A stretch of 62,152 nucleotides of DNA. Source: a virus. The notes below the pieces were generated by a model. That model was given only the letters and a program-made list of their open reading frames with translations. It was not told the origin of the DNA and did not search any database. A program made the position numbers and the translations under genes. Where the stretch lies: positions 1 to 62,152 of the IMG/VR virus record IMGVR_UViG_3300033153_008214, one strand, 5' to 3'. How positions within the stretch are numbered: the stretch's first letter is position 1; each line of letters begins with the position of its first letter. This document shows positions 8,759 to 17,691 of this stretch, one piece after another.

Positions 8759-11700
8759 ATGACTTTTACTACTGATACACTATCCAAAGCTGCTTTCAAG
8801 ATTCTCAATGGGTTTACTCACAGTTCGAACTCAAAAGATCTGAGCAATGAGGCTGATAGCTCAAGCCCTGTAGTTGCATCATCAGAGATATTTGCAGATA
8901 AATTACTTTCAGTTTCTCAAATTTTAGCTGACGGGTATGGGGTATATGTCTCAGGGCTTACTCTCGTAGAAGATTTGAGTTCGGATGGAAAGTCATACGA
9001 ATTTACAATAGGGGCTGTTTCTGGTTCAGCCTTAGATGGATATATAAATCCTAAGACAGGGAGTTTATATGTAGACGATGACCGTGTTGGCTATTTGCTT
9101 CATCCAAAGTATGATCCAGATTTACGTGCAATCATTCTTGATAACGGAATTGAACGAGCACCCCTGGACTCGACAGATTTTTTCGTGGATTATTATAATG
9201 GTAGAGTAACCAGCGAAGATGATATGCTTCTTGGAGTTACCGGGACAGCAAATGCTTACGTATTTACTGGTAATTTCCTTTCGGATACACTAGACAACAT
9301 CATATCCTCTACACCTACGATTACTGGTGGCAAAGATGGCTATTTGGCTGTTTGGGATAGTGGAAGTACTTTAAATTACGACGAGTCTCTATATTTCGAT
9401 ACGACTAATGACCGATTAGGTATTGGTACTGCTGCACCGAGTTATGAGATTGATGTAGTTGGAGCGGCAAATGTTACTGACCGATATCGTATAGGCAGTG
9501 TTGATGCATTACGAGTTGAGAGTAATGATGTATTTGTTGGAAATACTGGAACGAATGCGAGTGGTGGAAATAATCTTCTTTTGGGTTATTTTGCAGGGCG
9601 CACACTTGGGGCTGGGGATAGAAATACATTTATAGGTTCATTGTCTGGCGAACTTGCTACAGGCTCATCTCAAGGTGTTGCGATAGGTTATGTGGCAGGA
9701 GCAAGAGCGACCGGTTCAGGTTATGTGGCGATAGGATCAAATGCAGGGGCTTTCCAGGATGGAGCAATAGGGCCCGTTTACATAGGCCAGGCCGCAGGTA
9801 AATATGCAGAGGGTAATTATAACACCGCGCTCGGGCATAATGCATTATCTGGTAGTGATGGATATACTACTGGAACATACAATGTCGCTATAGGTAAATC
9901 TGCTGGTTATAGCATCACTACGGCAAATGATAGTGTTCTTATAGGGCAAGAAGCCGGAGTAAATTTATCTACTGGCATCACAAATGTACTTATTGGTAAG
10001 AAGCCAGGTTCTGCAATAACTACGGCTCGTGGTACAGTAATTATTGGTGAAGAGGCTGGGCAGGAAACTAATGCAAGTTATGGAATATTTATAGGCGCGT
10101 TTGCTGGCCGTTACGCAACGGGTGTTGACAATATTGCAATTGGGCAGGTTGCAGGAGAAGGAGTTTCTGGGACAAATACTGGTACATCTAATATATTTAT
10201 TGGAGTGAAGGCTGGACAGAAAATTACATCTGGAGATTCAAATCTTGCTATTGGTAAAGAGGCCGGAGATGCCATAACCACTGGTGGTGGTAATATGTTG
10301 CTAGGTGCTGGTGCTGGCGGATCAATTATAGATGGTGGCAGCAATATCGGTATTGGATTTGGAAGTATTGCAGGCCTTACATCAAGTTATGGAGTGGTTG
10401 GGATCGGCCAAGCGGCGGGGCATATTGGCGGATCATATTCAGTCCACATAGGTTATACTGCAGGTAATACTGATTCAAGCGCATATAATGTTAATATTGG
10501 CTGGTCGGCAGGCAATAATGCTGGTGCATCGGCAACACATTCTGTACGGATAGGTTATCAGGCTGGTCGATATGGTACTGGGCCTGATAATACCATCATT
10601 GGGTATGGTGCAGGAGAGGGAGCGACAGGTCTCAGTACATTTAGCGCTACAACCCTGATTGGCGTCCACGCTGGTAACAATTTAACTACAGGTATACAGA
10701 ATACATTTATTGGTTTTTATTCCGGTCTGGGTGCAACAACAGCTAGTTATAATGTAGTGTCGGGAGTATATGCAGGTTATCGTCTTGACGGCTATAGCAA
10801 TAATGTGTTCTCCGGCTATCAGGCTGGTAGGTATTTGCGTTCGAATGACAATGTCGCTATCGGTTATAATGCTGGGTTAGGTGTAGATGGTATATCTACG
10901 GGCACAGATAATACATTTGTAGGATATGAGTCTGGCCTTGCGATAACTACAGGGTACTTAAATACTTTCGTTGGACATCAGTCAGGAACAAGTAATACCA
11001 CTGGATATGCATCCATATTCATAGGGCCGTATTCTGGTTTAAACTCTCTCGCAAGTGATTATGCTGTAGCCATTGGCTATGAGGCAATGAAGAACGTTGT
11101 TAACTCTGACAACAGTATCGCTATTGGTAGAGGCTCACTTCAGTCGACTACTGTAGGAAGTCAGGTTGCGATTGGGGCCTTTGCGGGAGAGAAAATTGTT
11201 TCCAATGTGGCATTAACTGCTATAGGATATAAGGCCGCACAATTTCTTACAGGAAGTTATAATCTTGCTGTAGGTTATGAGTCCGGCCTTGGCATAGATG
11301 GACAATCTACCGGTGAGTCAAATGTGCTTTTGGGTCACAACTCTGGTAAAAATCTCACTACTGGGAACTATAATGTAGCTATTGGAAAAAGTGCGGGAGA
11401 AAGCTTAGATGGATATAGCAATGTAGTCCATATTGGCTATGAGGCAGGTTTATATTCAAGAGTGAACAGTACCGTGGCAATCGGTTATCAGGCAGGTAGG
11501 GGAGTTGATGGGATTTCGACGGGGGCTTCAAATGTATTTGTGGGTTCAGTGTCTGGGGTTAGCATTACTACTGGCGAAAGAAATGTTGGATTAGGCGCGG
11601 GAGCAATTAATAGCCTAACAGACGGCGATAAGAATATAGGTATAGGTTATTCTGCTGGCGGAGCAGTAACTACCGGTGATGCAAATATCCTTATGGGGTC

Positions 11701-14700
11701 TCAAACTGGTCAAGGAATTACTACCGGATCATTTAACGTTGCTATAGGCAATGGATCATACTTAGAAGGTACTGGCGATTCAAATACTTTTGTTGGAGAT
11801 GATGCAGCCCATGGTGCAGTAGGGCTAGCTACAGGTTCTGGGAATGTGATGATGGGCAGGTTTGCCGGATATGTTATGAAGGGCACATCCTACTCTGTCG
11901 GCATTGGTTACAATGCACTGAAAGCTATTGAAGCAACTTACACTGTCGGGATTGGTACTAATACTTTAGGCAATTTAACAACGGGAGTTGCAAACACTGC
12001 AGTGGGATCTCTAGGACTTCGTGATTTAACAACTGAATCAAACAACACATCTTTAGGATTTCACTCTGGCGAGAATACTACTTCCGCAAATAATACACTT
12101 GTTGGAGCCTATTCTGGTGCTGGTGTAGATGGATACTCAACTGGCAGTGATAATACATTCTTGGGATATAATTCCGGTTTTTCTATAACATCCGGTGCTT
12201 ATAATACTCTACTCGGTGCGAATGCTGGAGATACGATCACTACTGGCAGTAACAATGTTGCTGTTGGTTACCAGGTCATGGATACGGCAGCGAATGGGTC
12301 AACCAATATTGGTATTGGGTATAACGTATTAAGATCAGCAACGGGCACAAATAATATCGCTATCGGTGGGGGCGCAGGTCAGTCAGTATCTACTGGTGGG
12401 TCTAACATATATATTGGAGAGTCTACTGGCACGTCGCTTACCACAACGGCAAATACTGTTGCAATCGGGCGCAGGGCACTTGTCGGCTCAGGTGGGGATA
12501 TGGATGAGTCCATATTTATGGGGCACCTCGCCGGAGAAAACTTTACTGGATCTGGAAACCATATAGCTATCGGCTCCCGTGCTATACGCAATAGTGGTGC
12601 AACTTCTACAATCATTGCAATTGGCAGGCAGGCAGGATATTATAATAGTGGAGCCAATATATTAATCGGCGGTGATGCAGGTTATGGAGTTAGTGGGTTA
12701 ACTACAGGGAGCGGAACTACCGCAATAGGAACTTCTGCTGCATTTAAGCTTACTACAGGGTATGAGAATGTACTTGTCGGAAATCGATCTGGATATAATC
12801 TATCAACTGGAGTATCAAATGTATCCATTGGTAATGATTCAGGGCATAGTTTGGATGGCTACAATTTCAATGTATTTGTTGGAAAATCAGCCGCTCAGTA
12901 TAATCGCACCAACAATAACGTAGCTATAGGTCATGAAGCCGGTATGGGTGCTGATGGAACTACAGTAGGAAATGGGGCGAATGTATTTATTGGATATCTG
13001 GCCGCTAAGTTAATTACGACTGGCTATTCAAATGTTACAATCGGAAGTACTGCTGGAACTGGATTTACGACTGCTCGAAATAATGTAGCAATAGGGTCAG
13101 GCTCATTAGCTAACAATGCTGGTGGTTTTGAGAATGTAGGGGTTGGTGACGCCGCAGGTATTAACTCTACCGGATATAATAATACATTTGTTGGTAGTAG
13201 AGCGGGATATACTGGTGGTGCAGGAACTGGCTCTACTATGATAGGAATGACTGCTGGATTTTATAGTACTGGTAGTAGCAATGTAGCTATCGGCCAAGCT
13301 GCAATGTATGGTCAGTCAGGATTAACTACGGGAGCTAGTAATGTACTTGTTGGTACAGCATCAGGATATAAAATAACTACTGGAGCGTCTAACGTATTGA
13401 TAGGCTATGGGACAGGTCATGAGCTTGAAAGTGGCAGTTCGAATACATTCCTTGGTAGAAATGCTGGATATTACTCTATCGCATCAGATAATACTCTTAT
13501 AGGTTCTTACTCTGGAGAGTCTGCAGATACTGGAACGTCTTTAACTTATGCTGGTTATGAATCAGGCCGCTATCTTGAAGGCAGTAGCAATACGGTATTC
13601 GGGTATCAGGCAGCTAAAGGAGTTGATGGATACTCTACTGGTATCAGTAATACATTCGTAGGTTATTATTCTGGTCAGGCAATTACAACAGGTAGTGGAA
13701 ATGTAAGCTCAGGCTATCAGACATTACTTGCCCTAGACACTGGATCATACAACCTTGCACAGGGTTGGTCTGCCGGTACAGCAATTACCTCTTCCAGTAA
13801 CAATGTTGCACTTGGTAGAGAAACATTAGAGACTCTTTCTACTGGCTCTGGCGCAAATGTTGCCATTGGTTACCAGGCTGGAAATACAAACATTTCTGGA
13901 AATAACAACCTTTATATAGGAGCATCTGCAGGATTCTTGAGTACTGGAAATGCAAATGTATTCCTTGGCACCTCTGCAGGTTATAATGAGACTGGCTCAA
14001 ACCTACTTTACATAGACAACTCTAATACTGCTGACCCACTTATTTACGGAAACTTCTCTGCTAATAGGCTCGGTATTAATACAGGTACGGTAGCCACAGC
14101 AACATTAACTCTTGATAACCTTGCAGCTACTGATGACATCTTCGTAGCCAGAGATAATGGTAGCGTAGTATTTACCATTGCAGACGGTGGCAATGTTACT
14201 ATAGAAAATGATTTAATTGTTAATGGTACAACCACTACAATTAATTCTGAAAATGTTCTTATAGCTGATAATCATCTATACTTAAACCATGGTTATACTG
14301 CAGGCACTGCTCAGTCAGGTGGTATCGTAGTTAACTATGATCCTACAGCTACCACTGATACGGTAAATGGAGTTTATGTTGCAGGTATTGCAGCCACTTC
14401 AAATCCAACCGTAGTAACTACGGGCTCAGCAACCTTTGCACAGTATGATTTAATTCAGATTGGTAGCAGTACTGAGAACAATGGACTATTTGAGGTAGAG
14501 AGCCACTCAGGTACAACTCTTACGGTTCGTGGTGTAGGTACTGCGTCAACCATTGAAAGCTTTACTGAGAACCAACTTGTTGCAGGGGCTTCGGATTCAG
14601 CATCAATCACCAAGATTGGTGTGGCTGTATTAAGAGCTGGTACAAATGGCTTATTTGAGATAACTAGAGGTGAAGTAACTTCAGCGACTGGAATGGTATT

Positions 14701-16072
14701 TAAGGATATTTTCCCGAATGAAGTTGAAACGATTACATATGCGGCCAGTATTGATTTGGACATGGACCCTTCAGTCTTGTCTATCAAGAGTGTAACGCTT
14801 ACTGGAAATATTACGTTTACCACATCTAATCGTGGAGCTGGCAGAGTAGCCAGTATACGCATTGTAGGGGATACTTCAGACAGGAACCTTACATTCCCGG
14901 CAGGCTGGAAATTCCTTGGCGGTCCGACACCTGCAGCTATTCCAGCCAATCAGGTGGGCATCCTTAGTATCACTGCATTTGGCGGAACGGATGCGGATAT
15001 CATTGCTGGATTTAGTTTTGATACCAGTGAGACTGGTTTGGGTGGGACAGGTACTGCGACTGAGCTTGCATATTTCACTGACTCAGATTCATTAGCTTCA
15101 ATGACAAGTATTACCTGGAATGGCTCTTCAAGATTTGACATTGGAATTGCAGGAACTACGACATTTCCAGCACTTACATTTACGGATTCTGGGCTAGGCT
15201 TCTTCAGAGTAGCGGCAAATACTTTAGGAATATGTGCCTCTGGTTCTGAAAAAATGAGGATTGTTGGAACGGGCGTCGTGTTCAATGAGCCTGGTGGTGG
15301 AAATGGTAATGTTAGAATTGAGGGTGCAGGTGATATAAACCTATTTAAAACAGATGCTACGACCAATTCTGTTGGAATTGGCATAGCTACTGCAACCTCT
15401 AAGTTAGATATAGGAGGGACATTTGACCCTCTAGCAGGGGCTATTGGTTCAGTTGTATCCATTGGAGGTACACTTACTGAAGCAGCTTCTGGTACACATG
15501 CATTACTCGCAGGCTTAGAAATCAATATCCCTGTTATTACAGGTGGTTCAGCAACTGTTACTAATACAGCTTCTCTTTATGTTGCTGGAGTAGCTTCTGC
15601 AACTGTGACTGGTGACAACTATGCGATGTGGGTTGATACAGGCACATCAAGATTTGATGGTGACTTGTTATTAGAAGAAATAGCAGCCCCATCTACTCCA
15701 GCGTCAGGTTTTGGAACAATTTACGCCAAAACAGACGGTCTCCCTTATTGGCAAGATTCTGATGGTTATGAATACAGTATGACTCCTGGAACTACTGCAA
15801 TAGGTTCAGTGTCAGGAACAACATATCTTGATGGTTCAGACCACGTAGTATTCGTAGATGCATCTTCAGGTGCAGTATCAGTAATACTTCCAACAGCTTC
15901 AGTATATTCAGGTCAAGAGTATAAGATTAAGAAAACTGATTCATCTGGCAATAATGTAATTGTTACCAGGTCTGGCTCAGATACGATAGATGGACAGACG
16001 ACATACATATTTGGCACTCAATATGATGCATTTGTATTTATAAGTGATGGCACAAATTGGTATGTATTCTAA
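8759..16072 (+). CDS. Giant tail fibre with YadA-like beta-roll repeats
   Basis: A 2437-residue protein starting two bases after the endonuclease stop. Residues 1-~260 form an N-terminal attachment region. Residues ~265-1750 are about 86 tandem copies of a ~17-residue repeat, x-x-N-V-A-I-G-x-x-A-G-x-x-x-T-T-G, the pattern of left-handed beta-roll head domains of trimeric adhesins (YadA type) and some phage fibres. Residues ~1765-2310 carry fibre-shaft modules shared with the gene at 17692. The last ~95 residues (SGAVSVILP, YKIKKTDSSGN, SDGTNWYVF) are a common phage fibre-tip domain. No C-terminal intramolecular chaperone-protease is seen. It is probably a trimeric receptor-binding fibre. Confidence 0.85.
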   Translation: MTFTTDTLSKAAFKILNGFTHSSNSKDLSNEADSSSPVVASSEIFADKLLSVSQILADGYGVYVSGLTLVEDLSSDGKSYEFTIGAVSGSALDGYINPKTGSLYVDDDRVGYLLHPKYDPDLRAIILDNGIERAPLDSTDFFVDYYNGRVTSEDDMLLGVTGTANAYVFTGNFLSDTLDNIISSTPTITGGKDGYLAVWDSGSTLNYDESLYFDTTNDRLGIGTAAPSYEIDVVGAANVTDRYRIGSVDALRVESNDVFVGNTGTNASGGNNLLLGYFAGRTLGAGDRNTFIGSLSGELATGSSQGVAIGYVAGARATGSGYVAIGSNAGAFQDGAIGPVYIGQAAGKYAEGNYNTALGHNALSGSDGYTTGTYNVAIGKSAGYSITTANDSVLIGQEAGVNLSTGITNVLIGKKPGSAITTARGTVIIGEEAGQETNASYGIFIGAFAGRYATGVDNIAIGQVAGEGVSGTNTGTSNIFIGVKAGQKITSGDSNLAIGKEAGDAITTGGGNMLLGAGAGGSIIDGGSNIGIGFGSIAGLTSSYGVVGIGQAAGHIGGSYSVHIGYTAGNTDSSAYNVNIGWSAGNNAGASATHSVRIGYQAGRYGTGPDNTIIGYGAGEGATGLSTFSATTLIGVHAGNNLTTGIQNTFIGFYSGLGATTASYNVVSGVYAGYRLDGYSNNVFSGYQAGRYLRSNDNVAIGYNAGLGVDGISTGTDNTFVGYESGLAITTGYLNTFVGHQSGTSNTTGYASIFIGPYSGLNSLASDYAVAIGYEAMKNVVNSDNSIAIGRGSLQSTTVGSQVAIGAFAGEKIVSNVALTAIGYKAAQFLTGSYNLAVGYESGLGIDGQSTGESNVLLGHNSGKNLTTGNYNVAIGKSAGESLDGYSNVVHIGYEAGLYSRVNSTVAIGYQAGRGVDGISTGASNVFVGSVSGVSITTGERNVGLGAGAINSLTDGDKNIGIGYSAGGAVTTGDANILMGSQTGQGITTGSFNVAIGNGSYLEGTGDSNTFVGDDAAHGAVGLATGSGNVMMGRFAGYVMKGTSYSVGIGYNALKAIEATYTVGIGTNTLGNLTTGVANTAVGSLGLRDLTTESNNTSLGFHSGENTTSANNTLVGAYSGAGVDGYSTGSDNTFLGYNSGFSITSGAYNTLLGANAGDTITTGSNNVAVGYQVMDTAANGSTNIGIGYNVLRSATGTNNIAIGGGAGQSVSTGGSNIYIGESTGTSLTTTANTVAIGRRALVGSGGDMDESIFMGHLAGENFTGSGNHIAIGSRAIRNSGATSTIIAIGRQAGYYNSGANILIGGDAGYGVSGLTTGSGTTAIGTSAAFKLTTGYENVLVGNRSGYNLSTGVSNVSIGNDSGHSLDGYNFNVFVGKSAAQYNRTNNNVAIGHEAGMGADGTTVGNGANVFIGYLAAKLITTGYSNVTIGSTAGTGFTTARNNVAIGSGSLANNAGGFENVGVGDAAGINSTGYNNTFVGSRAGYTGGAGTGSTMIGMTAGFYSTGSSNVAIGQAAMYGQSGLTTGASNVLVGTASGYKITTGASNVLIGYGTGHELESGSSNTFLGRNAGYYSIASDNTLIGSYSGESADTGTSLTYAGYESGRYLEGSSNTVFGYQAAKGVDGYSTGISNTFVGYYSGQAITTGSGNVSSGYQTLLALDTGSYNLAQGWSAGTAITSSSNNVALGRETLETLSTGSGANVAIGYQAGNTNISGNNNLYIGASAGFLSTGNANVFLGTSAGYNETGSNLLYIDNSNTADPLIYGNFSANRLGINTGTVATATLTLDNLAATDDIFVARDNGSVVFTIADGGNVTIENDLIVNGTTTTINSENVLIADNHLYLNHGYTAGTAQSGGIVVNYDPTATTDTVNGVYVAGIAATSNPTVVTTGSATFAQYDLIQIGSSTENNGLFEVESHSGTTLTVRGVGTASTIESFTENQLVAGASDSASITKIGVAVLRAGTNGLFEITRGEVTSATGMVFKDIFPNEVETITYAASIDLDMDPSVLSIKSVTLTGNITFTTSNRGAGRVASIRIVGDTSDRNLTFPAGWKFLGGPTPAAIPANQVGILSITAFGGTDADIIAGFSFDTSETGLGGTGTATELAYFTDSDSLASMTSITWNGSSRFDIGIAGTTTFPALTFTDSGLGFFRVAANTLGICASGSEKMRIVGTGVVFNEPGGGNGNVRIEGAGDINLFKTDATTNSVGIGIATATSKLDIGGTFDPLAGAIGSVVSIGGTLTEAASGTHALLAGLEINIPVITGGSATVTNTASLYVAGVASATVTGDNYAMWVDTGTSRFDGDLLLEEIAAPSTPASGFGTIYAKTDGLPYWQDSDGYEYSMTPGTTAIGSVSGTTYLDGSDHVVFVDASSGAVSVILPTASVYSGQEYKIKKTDSSGNNVIVTRSGSDTIDGQTTYIFGTQYDAFVFISDGTNWYVF
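9550..14010 (+). repeat. ~86-copy tandem 17-residue repeat within fibre gene
   Basis: Counting by eye gives about 86 units of 14-20 residues; the DNA copies have diverged, so the repeat shows in protein, not as identical DNA. The central (N)-V/T-A/F-I/V-G and following S/A-G are the most constant positions. About twelve units carry a longer loop of the type G-V-D-G-Y/I-S-T-G. A higher-order block of about four units (LDGYSN..GY.AGRY....NVAIG..AG.GVDG.STG) recurs near 10780, 11400, 12850 and, partly, 13570, suggesting growth by block duplication. Confidence 0.9.
14273..15125 (+). repeat. Fibre-shaft module, copy 1 (shared with 17768-18618)
   Basis: About 280 codons containing DTVNGVYVAG, NPTVVTTGSATF, FKDIFPN, DLDMDP, LTGNITFTT and RNLTFPAGWKFLGG are closely repeated in the gene at 17692. 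The two copies differ at many synonymous positions, so the duplication is not recent. This is a non-catalytic fibre module. Confidence 0.85.
15401..15661 (+). repeat. 87-residue fibre module, copy A
   Basis: This is the first of three copies (others at 19219-19479 and 20557-20817). It begins KLDIGGTF and ends GTSRFDG. Against the second copy, 64 consecutive residues (from AIGSVVS to NYAMW) are identical, yet I count 23 synonymous codon differences and no amino-acid change. Confidence 0.9.
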
Positions 16073-16107
16073 GAATTCTGATATTAATAATTAAGTAGAA
16101 GGTCACT

Positions 16108-17490
16108 ATGTCATATAAAAATATACACCCATTTCAGCCTGGATTAAGGACCATATATGTAAACCACACCACTGGTGGTGATGGGTATGCTGGTACGATT
16201 TCAGAGCCTTGTGCGACCATACAGCAAGCTGTGAATAGGTTCAAGCCACTTGATAGGGGGGCTCAGAACTGGGCATTAAATGATGATAGAACCATATTAG
16301 TTCAGGACCCTGGTGGAGATTCTATATTTGATGAAGAAATAGTTATCCCTCCACACGCAGGAGACGGGGCACTTATAATTAGAGCAGAATATCAGGTAGA
16401 ATTCTCTGGCTTGGTCGAGTCTGGGAGTCCATTTTCTACAATTGCTGGATTTGAAGTAAGGCAACGCCTTAGCTTTACAACGTCTCCTATGACTGCTTCA
16501 ACTTTAGGAGATGGGTATTTTGTAGTACCTCAGACGAATACTTTGGGAAATCCATTTGAGTTTGGATGGGAGATACTCCCAATAGTTGACAATGCAACTG
16601 GAACATGTGATGTTGTCGCTTATGATCCAGGTTCATATACAGCATTTACTCATCTTGCTGCAGTAGCAGTGGATATTGTAAAGCCTCAGGTTATTTGGCG
16701 TCCAGGATTGACAGATGCTTCTGGAGACTATCCGGTTCCATGCATTAGAAATATGGGAGGTTCCTTAATTGTAGAGGGTTTCAGATTCCAGAACTCTACA
16801 GCAGGCCAATCGAATGTAGTATTGATGAACACAGGACCCTCTGGCGACACTTGGTTTGGCGGCAGAGTATATATAAGAGGATGTGTTGTCGAAAATAATG
16901 GAAGTGGAACAGGTTTTAGAGGGGTCGTTCATGGTGATAGTTGCGCACTATCAGGTGTATTACTTCAGGGAAGAAATGGAATAACTATGAGTTCTTCAGA
17001 TCTTATAGGCGTAAATATTCGCCAGGCACTCTCTGCAGGTTTTACACCAGCTAATGGTTTATATGGAGTAGCTAACGCATATTTGTATGGAGTGGATACA
17101 GAACTATCAGCAAGCGATTCAAAGATCTTTAATATACATATGTCTTCGAATATTATGATTGCTATAGATCTTAGGGGCGGCGGTTTACATTTCTGGCAAG
17201 GCGCTGCACAGATTGACGCAATGTCATGTGAAGATAGTGCAAAGACATGTATAGTGCTCTCAACTGACTCTACAGCATTTATACTTTCGGCGTCAAGAGC
17301 AGTTGGATCTTCTGGAAATACAGATTACGGGGTAAGGATGTTCGGCTACAATGCTGTACTCGAAGGTTATAGCCCGCCATCATTAAGTGGCTCATTAGGA
17401 GATCTTAAGGTAGGGGATAACCCGATAACATCTTGGGGTGTCGGCGATTATATAGATATGACTAAATCATGCAAAGCTTATAATGTATAG
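16108..17490 (+). CDS. Beta-helix tail protein
   Basis: A 460-residue protein with a clear beta-helix entry near residues 16-40: IYVNHTTGGDGYAGTISEP followed by the helix ATIQQAVNRF, the standard opening of right-handed parallel beta-helix (pectate-lyase-like) domains. The body has strand-turn repeats such as SLIVEGFRFQNS and VYIRGCVVENNGSG, and reaches almost to the C-terminus. It lies between the giant fibre and a small basic/acidic helical protein. It may be a tailspike-like adhesin or depolymerase, but catalytic residues cannot be assigned. It contains two DGY tripeptides. Confidence 0.75.
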   Translation: MSYKNIHPFQPGLRTIYVNHTTGGDGYAGTISEPCATIQQAVNRFKPLDRGAQNWALNDDRTILVQDPGGDSIFDEEIVIPPHAGDGALIIRAEYQVEFSGLVESGSPFSTIAGFEVRQRLSFTTSPMTASTLGDGYFVVPQTNTLGNPFEFGWEILPIVDNATGTCDVVAYDPGSYTAFTHLAAVAVDIVKPQVIWRPGLTDASGDYPVPCIRNMGGSLIVEGFRFQNSTAGQSNVVLMNTGPSGDTWFGGRVYIRGCVVENNGSGTGFRGVVHGDSCALSGVLLQGRNGITMSSSDLIGVNIRQALSAGFTPANGLYGVANAYLYGVDTELSASDSKIFNIHMSSNIMIAIDLRGGGLHFWQGAAQIDAMSCEDSAKTCIVLSTDSTAFILSASRAVGSSGNTDYGVRMFGYNAVLEGYSPPSLSGSLGDLKVGDNPITSWGVGDYIDMTKSCKAYNV

Positions 17491-17499
17491 GAGTTATTA

Positions 17500-17688
17500 A
17501 TGCCATCAAGACGTAGAAAATATGCAAAAGAAGAGTCAGTAGTTACTGCTGGTGATGCGGCCTACGATGCCGTTAAAGATACATGGGCTAATAAAGCTAA
17601 TCCTACCCCTGAAGAAGAAGTGGCAGCTAAAAATGCAAGGCTTAAAGCTAAAATAGATGCAGCACAAGCCTTAGTGGATGCGGAGTAA
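17500..17688 (+). CDS. Small helical hypothetical protein
   Basis: A 62-residue protein preceded by AGGAG and followed four bases later by the next start. The N-terminus is strongly basic (SRRRKYAK). The rest is Ala/Glu/Lys-rich helix (EEEVAAKNARLKAKIDAAQALV) that could form a coiled coil. No family is recognised. Its place between two large fibre genes suggests a small linker or assembly factor. Confidence 0.6.
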   Translation: MPSRRRKYAKEESVVTAGDAAYDAVKDTWANKANPTPEEEVAAKNARLKAKIDAAQALVDAE

Positions 17689-17691
17689 TAA

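Noticed and set aside
8759-16072. Repeats as a diversity-generating retroelement or a recombination cassette
   Set aside because: No reverse transcriptase, template repeat or identical DNA copies were seen. Repeats are similar in protein but diverged in DNA.
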